Source of the DNA: Alphaproteobacteria bacterium
Lineage (GTDB): Bacteria > Pseudomonadota > Alphaproteobacteria > UBA9219
Assembly: GCA_028866275.1 (NCBI GenBank)
Contig: JAGWIK010000007.1
Coordinates: 1-64,000, forward strand
Reading direction: 5' to 3'
DNA: 64,000 nucleotides
Of this stretch, positions 53,130-61,985 are shown one piece after another. Positions within the stretch are counted from its first letter, which is position 1. Each line of letters begins with the position of its first letter. The notes beneath the pieces were generated by a model. That model was given only the letters and a program-made list of their open reading frames with translations, did not search any database and had not been told where the DNA came from. The position numbers and the translations under genes were made by a program.

Positions 53130-53971
53130 AACAGGAAGATTTCGACCTGCTGTCGACTTTGGTCAGACAAAGATCCGGCCTCGTGCTGACGCCGGAAAAA
53201 GCCTATCTGCTGGAATCGCGCCTGTTTCCCGTCGCGCGCAAGCATAATATGAAATCGCTGGAAGATCTGGCGCAGGCCCTGCGCGCGCGGCGCGACGAAA
53301 CCCTGATGTTCGACATCACCGAAGCGATGACGACCAACGAGTCGTTCTTCTTCCGCGACCAAAAACCGTTCACCCTGTTCCAAAAAACCATCCTGCCGCA
53401 AATGCTGGCCGCGCGCGCGGCGAAAAAACATTTGCGCATCTGGTCGGCGGCGGCGTCCAGCGGTCAGGAAGCCTATTCGCTGGCGATGGTCTGCGCCGAA
53501 GAAGCGGCCAAACTGCAAGGCTGGAAAATCGACATTATCGGCACGGACCTGTCGCGCGAAATGGTCAACCGCGCCAAGGCTGGAATCTATTCGCAATTCG
53601 AAGTGCAGCGCGGCCTGCCTGTTACCTATCTGGTCAAATATTTCACCCAGATCGCCGGCGACAAATGGCAGATCAAAGATAATATCCGGCAAATGGTGCA
53701 ATATCGCGAAGCCAACCTGCTGGCCGATTTCGGCCCCATCGGGTCGTTCGACATCGTCTATTGCCGCAATGTCTTGATCTATTTCGATCTGCCGACCAAA
53801 GGCAAGGTTCTGAACGCCATCGGCAACATCATGACGCCCGACGGGTTCTTGCTGCTGGGCGGCGCGGAAACGGTGCTGGGCGTGTGCGACAGATTCAAGC
53901 CCATGCCCGGCGAACACGGGCTATATTGCCTGTCCGCAGCCTATCCTCAAGGCGTCAAGGCGGTCGGGTAA
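53126..53971 (+). CDS. cheR: Chemotaxis protein methyltransferase CheR
   Basis: CheR methylates receptor glutamates using S-adenosylmethionine. The 281-residue protein has the N-terminal helical domain (about 1-75), then TNESFFFRDQKPFTLF near 74. The SAM site follows: RIWSAAASSGQEAYSLAMVCAE near 112 and IIGTDLSREMVNRAKAGIYSQFEVQRGLP near 145, with FDIVYCRNVLIYFDLPTKGK near 210. The ATG at 53126 overlaps cheB. It is convergent with the phosphofructokinase gene, with 12 bp between stops. Confidence 0.95.
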   Translation: MKQEDFDLLSTLVRQRSGLVLTPEKAYLLESRLFPVARKHNMKSLEDLAQALRARRDETLMFDITEAMTTNESFFFRDQKPFTLFQKTILPQMLAARAAKKHLRIWSAAASSGQEAYSLAMVCAEEAAKLQGWKIDIIGTDLSREMVNRAKAGIYSQFEVQRGLPVTYLVKYFTQIAGDKWQIKDNIRQMVQYREANLLADFGPIGSFDIVYCRNVLIYFDLPTKGKVLNAIGNIMTPDGFLLLGGAETVLGVCDRFKPMPGEHGLYCLSAAYPQGVKAVG

Positions 53972-53983
53972 TTCATCCCGGCT

Positions 53984-55066
53984 TTATCCCAGGCAAATGC
54001 CCAACCCGCGCGCTGTCTGCACCAACGTGCCGTCTTTTTCCACGGCCTGGTTGTGATGAATGGCGTCGGCGATGGGCACGTCGATAACCTTGCGGTTCGA
54101 CCACGCCACCATACGGTCGAATTTGCCTTCCTGAATCAAATTCACGGCATGCACCCCGAACGCCGCGGCGATCAACCGGTCATGCGCGCTGGGCTGCCCG
54201 CCGCGCTGCACATGGCCCAACACGGTGACGCGGGTTTCGGCCTGACAGGCTTCGGCGATTTTTTCGCCCAGAATATGGCCGATGCCGCCCAATCTTTTCT
54301 GCCCGCCGAAAAAATCGTGGCTGACGCTCTGCCCGTCGGGTGTAAGCACCGCTTCCGACACGACGACCAGCGCGAAATTGCGTCCCCGGTCGCTCAATCC
54401 CTTGATATGCGCCGCGATGTTTTTCAGGTCATAGGGAATTTCGGGAATCAAAATAACGTCCGCGCCGCCCGCAATGCCCGCGGTCAGGGCGATATGCCCG
54501 GCATCGCGCCCCATGACTTCCAGAATCATAATACGGTCATGGCTCGCCGCGGTGGGCTGTAAACGATCCAAAGCCTCGGTCGCCACAGCCACGGCGGTGT
54601 CGAACCCGACCGACATTTCGGTTATGCCCAGATCGTTGTCGATGGTTTTGGGAATGCCGATCAGGGGAAAGCCGCCCTGCCTGGCCAGCCGCGACAGAAT
54701 GGCAAGGCTGCCGTCGCCGCCGATGCCGATCAACGCCTCGCAACCCAGATTTTTGAACGCCGCGATAATCTCCTCCGACCTGTCGCGCAACGTGCCGTCG
54801 GGCATGGGATAGGCGAACGGATCGCCTTTGTTGGTCGTGCCCAAAATCGTGCCGCCCTGACGCATGACCGTGGTATCGACATTGCCGCTATGCAACACGG
54901 TGGCCTGCGGCGGTTTGGACAACAGCCCGTGCGTGCCGTCGTGAATGCCGATCACTTCCCAGTTCAGGGTCTCGGCGCGTAAAACCACGGCGCGAATAAC
55001 GGCGTTAAGCCCTGCGCAATCGCCGCCGCTGGTCAGGATGGCGATGCGTTTTGATGGGGTGGTCAT
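53984..55066 (-). CDS. 6-phosphofructokinase (ATP-type by its key residue)
   Basis: This enzyme phosphorylates fructose 6-phosphate in glycolysis. The 360-residue protein has ILTSGGDCAGLNAVIRAVV at the N-terminus, IGIGGDGSLAILSRL near 107 and GIPKTIDNDLGITEMSVGFDTA near 130. Further on are EVMGRDAGHIALTAGIAGGADVILIPE and LGHVQRGGQPSAHDRLIA. The Gly in GGDGS (Gly104 in E. coli numbering) marks ATP use. The Lys in PKTIDND (position 124) is the residue of the group shared by plant, protist and actinobacterial enzymes rather than E. coli PfkA. The start ATG at 55066 follows GAGGATATC. Confidence 0.92.
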   Translation of the reverse strand: MTTPSKRIAILTSGGDCAGLNAVIRAVVLRAETLNWEVIGIHDGTHGLLSKPPQATVLHSGNVDTTVMRQGGTILGTTNKGDPFAYPMPDGTLRDRSEEIIAAFKNLGCEALIGIGGDGSLAILSRLARQGGFPLIGIPKTIDNDLGITEMSVGFDTAVAVATEALDRLQPTAASHDRIMILEVMGRDAGHIALTAGIAGGADVILIPEIPYDLKNIAAHIKGLSDRGRNFALVVVSEAVLTPDGQSVSHDFFGGQKRLGGIGHILGEKIAEACQAETRVTVLGHVQRGGQPSAHDRLIAAAFGVHAVNLIQEGKFDRMVAWSNRKVIDVPIADAIHHNQAVEKDGTLVQTARGLGICLG

Positions 55067-55290
55067 GATATCCTCGAAAATAATGGCAACGGCCGGGGCA
55101 GGGGCGTAATTGTAATGAAATGCAGGAAATAGGCAACAGAAGCATGGCATTGCAGGCGTTTTTCTGCTATACCCCGTCGGCTTGAAACCCCGAAACAAAC
55201 CCGATCCATCGGGCAAAAGCGGTTAAAATCTTTTCGGCTTTTCAAATTCGCGCAAAATGTACGGCGCGCCCGTATAAGGAACAGCTTGGG

Positions 55291-55491
55291 ATGAATGAAC
55301 AGGAAAAACTGCTGGAATTGCTGGCCGCGTTGAAGGCCGAACATCGCGATCTTGACGACGCCATTCACGCGCTTTCAATCCGTGCCGTTCCCGATATGTT
55401 GCAGGTTCAGCGGCTGAAAAAACGCAAATTACAATTGCGCGACGAAATCATGCGCGTCGAAAGCAAACTCCTCCCCGACATCATCGCGTAA
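55291..55491 (+). CDS. DUF465 (YdcH-like) small protein
   Basis: This 66-residue, all-helical, strongly charged protein has the DUF465 pattern: LLAALKAEHRDLDDAIHAL, then LKKRKLQLRDEIMRVE. The family is common in proteobacteria and of unknown role. The start ATG has GGAACAGCTTGGG upstream, a weak site. It stands alone between phosphofructokinase and the porin operon. Confidence 0.85.
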   Translation: MNEQEKLLELLAALKAEHRDLDDAIHALSIRAVPDMLQVQRLKKRKLQLRDEIMRVESKLLPDIIA

Positions 55492-55708
55492 AACCTGTCC
55501 GCGGCTTTCAAAACCGCCGTTACGCGCAAAATCCAAAAATTCGGAAAAACAGGCGGCAAGCCGCCATAAGCCATAGGCCATGGTGCGGCGGAAATGCCGC
55601 AACCCCGATTCTGCTTTGATTCCGCTTTGATTCCATCTTGTAGACACCCGGAAAAACGGCGGCAAACAAAGCCGGCGCCGCCCTTCGCCACGCCGCCTAT
55701 TTTTCATA
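55492..55708. other. Non-coding interval upstream of the Fur-controlled promoter
   Basis: No gene is seen. The interval holds a small perfect hairpin (GGCGGC, AA, GCCGCC near 55552-55565) and an 11-base direct repeat (TTCYGCTTTGA at about 55611 and 55622). The part next to the Fur box becomes AT-rich. None of these is a recognisable RNA gene. Confidence 0.5.
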
Positions 55709-55737
55709 TTGCAAATGAGAATAATTATTAGTATTAA
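55709..55737 (+). promoter_or_regulatory. Promoter with a Fur box in its spacer
   Basis: The -35 element TTGCAA (55709-55714) and -10 element TATTAA (55732-55737) are spaced 17 bp. The spacer contains TGAGAATAATTATTA (55716-55730), which matches the 7-1-7 Fur motif TGATAATnATTATCA in 12 of 14 defined positions. Fur with iron bound here would block RNA polymerase, so the porin-propeller-DyP operon should be turned on by iron shortage. Confidence 0.75.
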
Positions 55738-55796
55738 AAATAGACAGCAGCCAAAAAACAACCTAATGCATTGATAAATAAAGAAAGACGAAAAAA

Positions 55797-57227
55797 ATGA
55801 CCCCGTCGCGCCGTCTGGCTCTTATTCTCATAACGCTTTTGGCCCCAACCCCTGTCTTGGCCTCGCCGCCCGCCATGACCATGTCGACGGCCAGCGATTC
55901 GGACGATCAGGATATCGCCAGCGGCAGCGACGAATTATTCGGCTCGCGCAGCCAATCGGCGCTCGGCGACATGGGCGGCCTGCGCCCGTGGCTCAGCCGC
56001 TACGGCACATCGTTCAATATCGAGGAAACCAGCGAAATTCTGGGCAATGTATCGGGCGGCACGCATCAGGGATTCGATTATGACGGGCTGACGCAGATGG
56101 ATCTGCAAACCGACACGCAGGCGGCGTTCGGCTGGTACGGCGGCACATTCAATATCAGCGCGCTGCAAATTCACGGGCGCAATCTCAGCGCCGACAATCT
56201 GCAATCCCTGCAAACCGCCAGCGGCATCGAAGCCGACAGGGGATTGCGGCTGTGGGAATTATGGTACCAGCAAAAATTCCTCGACGAAGACCGCATGGAT
56301 GTCAAAATCGGCGAACAAAGCCTCGACACCGAATTCATGACCAGCCAGAACGCGTCGCTGTTCGTGAACACGATGTTCGGCTGGCCGATGCTGCCGTCCG
56401 CCGACATGCCCGACGGCGGCCCGGCCTATCCGTTGTCGGCGCTGGGCGTGCGCGTGCGCGGACGGCCCGACAATTCATTCACAATTCTGGGCGGCGTTTT
56501 CAACGGCAGCCCGGCGAACAAATCCGGCGTCAACGACTCCGGCACGGGGTTTCCGCTCGATGGCGGCACGCTGGCGATCGCGGAAATCCAATATGCCTAT
56601 CCGGCGCTCGGCGCGATGGTCAGCCCGGATCAGGGCGCCACATTGTCCGGCACCTATAAACTCGGCTTCTGGTATGACAGCGAAGATTTCGCCGACATGC
56701 ATTACGACGCGACCGGCCAGTCGCTTGCCAACCCCGCCGGCACCGGCGACCCGCGCATGCATCATGGCGACTATGGCATCTATGCCGTCGCGGACCAGAT
56801 GCTGTGGCATTCAGAACAATTCGACAACCGGTCGTTAAACATCTTCGGCCGCGCGATGGGAACGCCGCAGGCCGACCGCAATCTGGTGAATTTCAGCCTG
56901 AATGCCGGCCTCACGCTCAACGAACCGCTGCCGCGCCGCGACGACGACACGATCGGCATCGGCATGGGCTATGCCAATGTCAGCTCGGCTGCGGCGGCGC
57001 TCGACCGCGATGCCGCGCTTTATAGCCCCGGCACCTACACGCCGGTGCGCGGCGGCGAAACTTTTGTCGAAGCGACCTATCAATATCAAATCACGCCGTG
57101 GTGGCAGCTGCAACCCGACGTCCAATATGTCTTCAATCCTGGCGCGGGCGTCGCCGATGCCAACGCCCCCGGCCAGCGCGTCGGCGACGAAGCCGTGATC
57201 GGCTTGCGCACCAATATTCTGTTCTAG
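55797..57227 (+). CDS. OprB-family outer-membrane porin
   Basis: This outer-membrane porin of 476 residues has a signal peptide (RRLALILITLLAPTPVLA, cleavage near 23) and many amphipathic strands. It shows the carbohydrate-selective OprB pattern (GTSFNIEETSEILGNVSGG near 67, FMTSQNASLFVNTMFGWP near 180) and a final strand ending in LRTNILF. OprB proteins usually pass sugars. Here the gene lies behind a Fur box and upstream of a DyP peroxidase, so a role in iron or heme-related uptake should be considered; that is inference from context. Confidence 0.85.
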   Translation: MTPSRRLALILITLLAPTPVLASPPAMTMSTASDSDDQDIASGSDELFGSRSQSALGDMGGLRPWLSRYGTSFNIEETSEILGNVSGGTHQGFDYDGLTQMDLQTDTQAAFGWYGGTFNISALQIHGRNLSADNLQSLQTASGIEADRGLRLWELWYQQKFLDEDRMDVKIGEQSLDTEFMTSQNASLFVNTMFGWPMLPSADMPDGGPAYPLSALGVRVRGRPDNSFTILGGVFNGSPANKSGVNDSGTGFPLDGGTLAIAEIQYAYPALGAMVSPDQGATLSGTYKLGFWYDSEDFADMHYDATGQSLANPAGTGDPRMHHGDYGIYAVADQMLWHSEQFDNRSLNIFGRAMGTPQADRNLVNFSLNAGLTLNEPLPRRDDDTIGIGMGYANVSSAAAALDRDAALYSPGTYTPVRGGETFVEATYQYQITPWWQLQPDVQYVFNPGAGVADANAPGQRVGDEAVIGLRTNILF

Positions 57228-57236
57228 GAGAATCCG

Positions 57237-58379
57237 ATGCCCGTCTTCCGCCGCGTTTTTCTCGCCGCTGTTTTCACCGTCTGCGCCGCAATATCCGCCC
57301 GCGCCGACGATGCGCCGCAGGGCTTGCTGCAAAATATCCATAAACATGTCACGCTGGCCTCGACCGCCATCGCCAACGGCGACCTGAATCCCTATGCCGT
57401 CATCGTCGCGCCGGTGTCGGCGGGCAAAATCCACAAAGACGATGTGCTGATCGACAATTTCAACGACATCACCAATCTGCAAGGCACGGGCACCACCATC
57501 GTCGATTACAACCCGTCGACACAGCAAGTCAGCCTGTTCGCCAAAGTGCCGAAAAGCCTGCCGCAATGCCCCGGCGGGGTCGGGCTGACCACGGCGATGG
57601 CCATGCTGACAAGCGGGTACATCATCGTCGGCAGCGCGCCCAGCGCCGACGGCACGGCCGCGACGCTCGGCAAAGGCTGCCTGATCGTGCTGGACGCCCA
57701 GGGTAAAGTCGTCACGACATGGTCTGGCCCCGACATCGCCGCGCCGTGGGGCAATATGGCGGTCATCGATAAAGGCGCGACGGCGCAGTTGTTCGTCAGC
57801 AATGCCGGCTTCGACGTCACGGGGCCGGATAAAATCGATCCGGCGACCAGCCTGCCTGTCGTCGCCAATAAATCCACCGTGTTGCGCCTCGACCTGTCCA
57901 TTCCGTCCGGCAAAGCGCCGGTCATTAAAAACCGCACTGTGATCGCCGACGGTTTTGGCGCGCGCGCCGACCGTGACGCCTTCCTGATCGGCCCGACAGG
58001 GCTTGCGCTCGCGCCCGACGGCACCACGCTTTATGTGTCCGATGCGGTCAATAACCGCATCGTCGCCATCGACAACGCGCCGTCGCGTCATGACAGCGCG
58101 GGCATGGGCCGTATTGTGGTCGCAGGCAAATTGCTGAAACGGCCCTTGGCGCTGGCATTGACGCCGCAAGGCCATTTGCTCGCGCTCAACGCGCTTAACG
58201 GCCAAATCGTGGAAATCGATCCCGTCGCGGGCAAGGAACTCTACGCGCAATGGATCGACAATGATCAGGCACAAACCCCGCCCGGCCACGGCGATTTGTT
58301 CGGTCTGGCAATGACGCCCGACGGCAAGGGCTTTTATTACGTCGAAGACGACATGAACACATTGATGGTGGCGCAATGA
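57237..58379 (+). CDS. Secreted beta-propeller protein (NHL/SMP-30-like)
   Basis: The 380-residue product has a signal peptide (RRVFLAAVFTVCAAISARA, cleavage near 23) and repeated propeller-blade segments: PYAVIVAPVSAGKIHKDDVLIDNF, GPTGLALAPDGTTLYVSDAVNNRIVAID, RPLALALTPQGHLLALNALNGQIVEID and DLFGLAMTPDGKGFYYVEDD. It is periplasmic by prediction. No catalytic residues can be assigned. It is 9 bases after the porin and overlaps the DyP start (ATGA at 58376), so the three genes are one operon. Confidence 0.85.
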   Translation: MPVFRRVFLAAVFTVCAAISARADDAPQGLLQNIHKHVTLASTAIANGDLNPYAVIVAPVSAGKIHKDDVLIDNFNDITNLQGTGTTIVDYNPSTQQVSLFAKVPKSLPQCPGGVGLTTAMAMLTSGYIIVGSAPSADGTAATLGKGCLIVLDAQGKVVTTWSGPDIAAPWGNMAVIDKGATAQLFVSNAGFDVTGPDKIDPATSLPVVANKSTVLRLDLSIPSGKAPVIKNRTVIADGFGARADRDAFLIGPTGLALAPDGTTLYVSDAVNNRIVAIDNAPSRHDSAGMGRIVVAGKLLKRPLALALTPQGHLLALNALNGQIVEIDPVAGKELYAQWIDNDQAQTPPGHGDLFGLAMTPDGKGFYYVEDDMNTLMVAQ

Positions 58380-59659
58380 GCGGCTGTCCTTTCCATTTTT
58401 CCCGCCGCGGTTTTTTGTCGGCCTTGGGCATCGCGGCGGCGGCCGGCGGCGCGGGGCTGGGGGCGGGCATCGGCGCGACGGCCGTGGCCGACGCGGTGTC
58501 GGGCGGCCACGGCAAGGCCGAACCTTTTTACGCGGCGCAACAAGGGGCGGCGCATCAGGGCGGCATCGCCACGCCGCCGCAAAGCCATACTTATTTCGCG
58601 GCCTTCGATCTTGTCACCGACAAACGCGACGACGTCATCGCGCTTCTCAAAAAATGGACGGAAAGTTCGGCGCGTATGGCCAAAGGCATGCCCGCCGACG
58701 CCATCGCGCCGGAAAATGCCGCGGATACGCATGACAGCGGCGACGCGCTGGGCCTGCCGCCGTCGCGCCTCACGATCAATATCGGTTTCGGCCCGACCTT
58801 CTTTGTCAAAGACGGCAAAGACCGTTACGGGCTGGCATCGCGCCGCCCCGAAGCCCTGGTCGATATGCCGGCTTTTTCCGGCGACCAGCTTGTGCCCGAA
58901 CATACCGGCGGCGATATGTCGGTGCAGGCTTGCGCCGACGATCCGCAGGTGGCCTTCCACGCCGTGCGCCAATTGGCGCGGCTGGCCGATTACACCGCGC
59001 AAATCCGCTGGACACAGGCGGGTTTTGCATCGTCCCCGCCCGATGGCGGCACGCCGCGCAACCTGATGGGGTTCAAGGACGGCACGGTCAATCCCGCGCG
59101 GCCCGATTACGATAAAGTGGTCTGGGCGGGCCGCGAAGCGCCGGACTGGATGCAGGGCGGCACCTATCTGGTCGCGCGCCGCATTCGCATCGCTTTGGAA
59201 CATTGGGACAAGATGAAAGTCCCGTTTCAGGAACAGGTTTTCGGGCGACAGAAATTATCCGGCGCGCCGCTGGGCGGGAAAAAAGAATTCGACATCGCCG
59301 ATTTCAACGCCACCGACGCCGACGGCAACAGCGTCATTGCCGAAAATTCGCATATGCGCCTTGCGGCCGCCGTCAATAACGACGGCGCGCAAATTCTGCG
59401 CCGCGCTTATTCCTATAATAACGGCGTCAATGTCACGGCGGAACGCTGGCCGCCGTGGCGCGAAGGCATGGAATATGACGCGGGGCTTTTGTTCCTGTGC
59501 TATCAACGCGATCCGCGCACGGGGTTCATCAAGATCTTCGACAAAATGTCGAAATTCGACATCATGAACCAGTTCGTCACCCATGTCGGCGGCGGGCTGT
59601 TCGCCCTACCGCGCGGCGCGCGCCAGGGCGAATTCATCGGGCAGGGGCTGTTTGTGTGA
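58376..59659 (+). CDS. Tat-exported DyP-type heme peroxidase (EfeB-like)
   Basis: The 427-residue protein has a twin-arginine signal (SRRGFLSALGIAAAAGG, residues about 8-25), so it is folded with heme in the cytoplasm and exported by Tat. The DyP domain shows the GFKDGTVNP motif near 233, with the catalytic Asp, and a C-terminal heme-binding region (HMRLAAAVNNDGAQILRRAYSYNN to LLFLCYQRDPRTGFIKIF). EfeB relatives release or use iron from heme together with EfeU/EfeO; those partners are absent here. The Fur box at 55716-55730 fits an iron-related role. Confidence 0.92.
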   Translation: MSGCPFHFSRRGFLSALGIAAAAGGAGLGAGIGATAVADAVSGGHGKAEPFYAAQQGAAHQGGIATPPQSHTYFAAFDLVTDKRDDVIALLKKWTESSARMAKGMPADAIAPENAADTHDSGDALGLPPSRLTINIGFGPTFFVKDGKDRYGLASRRPEALVDMPAFSGDQLVPEHTGGDMSVQACADDPQVAFHAVRQLARLADYTAQIRWTQAGFASSPPDGGTPRNLMGFKDGTVNPARPDYDKVVWAGREAPDWMQGGTYLVARRIRIALEHWDKMKVPFQEQVFGRQKLSGAPLGGKKEFDIADFNATDADGNSVIAENSHMRLAAAVNNDGAQILRRAYSYNNGVNVTAERWPPWREGMEYDAGLLFLCYQRDPRTGFIKIFDKMSKFDIMNQFVTHVGGGLFALPRGARQGEFIGQGLFV

Positions 59660-59694
59660 TCTTCGATCCGTGTGACTTTTAACTCGCGCGGCTC

Positions 59695-60303
59695 TTAACG
59701 CGGCGCACGGGTCATCGACGCCGCCGCTTCCTTCAAACCCGTCGCGATATCCTGATTGTCGCGGAACGTGTATGCGCCATAGCTGACGTGAATATCCGGC
59801 TTGCAGCCGTGAATTTCGGCCAGACCGCGTTGCAGCGCGTTGGCCAGCTGTTCACCCTTGCGCCACGCGAATTCATTGTCGCATCGCATCAGCAGCACGC
59901 CGAATTCGTCGGGGGCGAGCCGCCCGACAATGTCCGACCCGCGCACATGATGCACCAGCAAAACGCCGATTTCGCGCAACGCCGCATTGGCCACGGCGCG
60001 GCCATAATTCGCGCCGACGGCGTCGAGATTATCGAAATTGAAATAAAGCACGCTCGACATGCCGCCATAGCGTTCGTCGAAAGCCAGCATGCGCGCGACC
60101 TCGCGGTTGAATTCGGGGCGGGTCAGAACGGTCGGTTCGCTGTCGGCGGCCGATTGTTCCAGCATATGCAGTCTTTCCTGCAATTCCTGATTTTTGGCCC
60201 GCGCCGACGCCAATTCGCCGCGCAGCGCATTCCACGCCCGCCGCTGGTCGGGGGTCAGGGGGGCGTCGGCCAGCCAGTCTGTCGCAAAATCGAATTGGGT
60301 CAT
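59695..60303 (-). CDS. Degenerate GGDEF-domain protein
   Basis: The 202-residue product has an N-terminal helical stretch with a short coiled coil (ARAKNQELQERLHMLEQ), then a GGDEF-type fold (about 60-190). It has the FNFDNLDAVGANYGRAVANAALREIGVLL motif, but the active-site loop reads LAPDEFGVLL instead of GGDEF. Loss of both glycines suggests no cyclic-di-GMP synthesis; it may bind nucleotide or act as an interaction partner. It is convergent with the DyP gene. Confidence 0.82.
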   Translation of the reverse strand: MTQFDFATDWLADAPLTPDQRRAWNALRGELASARAKNQELQERLHMLEQSAADSEPTVLTRPEFNREVARMLAFDERYGGMSSVLYFNFDNLDAVGANYGRAVANAALREIGVLLVHHVRGSDIVGRLAPDEFGVLLMRCDNEFAWRKGEQLANALQRGLAEIHGCKPDIHVSYGAYTFRDNQDIATGLKEAAASMTRAPR

Positions 60304-60378
60304 GGCGTAATCATTCTACCAATTTCGTGAAAAACAGGTTAAGAAAGCCTCTTTCCCGTATGTTGCCGAGAGGTAGAA

Positions 60379-60894
60379 ATGGCCGTCAAATCCGCCCCCC
60401 CGCCCCTGATCAGCGTCGTCATGGGCAGCCAGTCCGACTGGGAAACCATGCAAAACGCCGTCCGGATTCTGGACGATTTCGGCGTGCCGTTCGAAACGGG
60501 CATCGTTTCCGCGCACCGCACGCCCGAACGGCTGGTGGCTTACGCGCAAACGGCGGCGGAACGCGGGCTGTGCGCCATCATCGCCGGCGCGGGGGGGGCG
60601 GCCCATCTGCCGGGCATGATCGCGGCGCTGACCACGCTGCCCGTGCTCGGCGTGCCGGTGCAAAGCAAATCGCTCGACGGGCTGGACAGCCTGCTGTCGA
60701 TCGCGCAAATGCCCGCGGGCATTCCGGTGGGCACGCTGGCCATCGGCAATGCCGGGGCGACCAATGCCGGCTTGCTGGCCGTCTCCATCCTCGCGTTGCA
60801 GGACGCCAAACTGGCGGCCAAACTGGCAAAATGGCGCGCGAAACAAACCGCTGCCGTGGGCACAAAACCCGTGAAGGGCAAAAAGAAAAAATGA
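60379..60894 (+). CDS. purE: N5-carboxyaminoimidazole ribonucleotide mutase
   Basis: PurE moves the carboxyl group from N5-CAIR to CAIR in purine synthesis. The 171-residue protein shows [58 protein letters not shown], and the Ser/His active-site residues. Class I (bacterial) length. Its stop overlaps the purK start (ATGA at 60891). A basic tail (VKGKKKK) ends the protein. Confidence 0.96.
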   Translation: MAVKSAPPPLISVVMGSQSDWETMQNAVRILDDFGVPFETGIVSAHRTPERLVAYAQTAAERGLCAIIAGAGGAAHLPGMIAALTTLPVLGVPVQSKSLDGLDSLLSIAQMPAGIPVGTLAIGNAGATNAGLLAVSILALQDAKLAAKLAKWRAKQTAAVGTKPVKGKKKK

Positions 60895-61985
60895 AAATGT
60901 TCCCCCCCGGTTCGACCCTCGGCATTCTGGGCGGCGGCCAGCTGGGCCGCATGACCGCATTGGCCGCGGCCAAGCTCGGTTATCGCTGCCATATTTTCTG
61001 CCCCGGCGCCGACGAACCGGCGGTGGAAGTCGCCGCCGCGCATACGCAGGCCGCGTTTGACGACACGGCCGCGCTGGAACAATTCGCCCAAGCCGTCGAT
61101 GTCGTCACGCTGGAATGGGAAAATGTGCCGCTGGCGGCGGTCGATACCGTGGCCCGCCACGCGCCCATGCATCCGGGGCGCGATGTCTTGCGCGTGGCGC
61201 AGGACCGCGAACAGGAAAAAACCTTCGCGCGCGGCATCGGCATCGGCACGGCGGATTTTGTCATCGTGCGCAGCGCGGCGGAACTCGCCCGCGCGTTGGA
61301 AAATGTCTCCTTGCCCGCGATCCTGAAATCGACCCGCATGGGCTATGACGGTAAAGGACAGGTGAAAATAACCTCCGGCACGGACGCGGCGCAGGCATGG
61401 CGCGATATGGGCAGCGATACCGGCATTCTGGAAGCCTTCGTCGATTTCGCCTGCGAAGTTTCGGTTATCGTTGCGGTGTCGCCGTCGGGCGAAACCAAGG
61501 CCTTCCCGACCGTCGAAAATCTTCACCGCAACCAGATTCTGGCCGAAACGCACGCGCCCGCCACAATCAACCCCGTCATCGCCGCCGAGGCGGAACAGAC
61601 GGCGCAAAAGCTGGCGCAAAAACTCGGCGTCGTCGGCTTGCTGGCGGTCGAATTTTTCGTGCTGCGCCATCCGAACGCGCAAGGACAACATGTGTTGATG
61701 AACGAAATCGCGCCGCGCCCGCATAATTCCGGCCATTGGACGATGGATGCCTGCCCGTGCGGCCAATTCGAACAGCTGGTGCGCGCGGTGTGCAACCTGC
61801 CGCTGGGCGACGTCACGCCGCACAGCCGCGCGGTCATGCATAATCTGATCGGCGACGACGTCAACCGCTGGCCCGATCTGCTGAAACAGCCGCGCGCCAG
61901 CCTGCATCTGTACGGCAAGACCGAAACGCGGGCAGGGCGCAAAATGGGACACGTCAACATATTGGGCGAAAACTGGACGTCATGA
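60891..61985 (+). CDS. purK: N5-carboxyaminoimidazole ribonucleotide synthase
   Basis: PurK makes N5-CAIR from AIR, bicarbonate and ATP. The 364-residue ATP-grasp protein opens with [18 protein letters not shown]. Later come [16 protein letters not shown], the ATP-grasp loop [16 protein letters not shown] near 145, and [19 protein letters not shown] near 265. It overlaps purE at its start and the ABC transporter gene at its end (ATGA at 61982), so all three are co-translated. Confidence 0.95.
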   Translation: MKMFPPGSTLGILGGGQLGRMTALAAAKLGYRCHIFCPGADEPAVEVAAAHTQAAFDDTAALEQFAQAVDVVTLEWENVPLAAVDTVARHAPMHPGRDVLRVAQDREQEKTFARGIGIGTADFVIVRSAAELARALENVSLPAILKSTRMGYDGKGQVKITSGTDAAQAWRDMGSDTGILEAFVDFACEVSVIVAVSPSGETKAFPTVENLHRNQILAETHAPATINPVIAAEAEQTAQKLAQKLGVVGLLAVEFFVLRHPNAQGQHVLMNEIAPRPHNSGHWTMDACPCGQFEQLVRAVCNLPLGDVTPHSRAVMHNLIGDDVNRWPDLLKQPRASLHLYGKTETRAGRKMGHVNILGENWTS

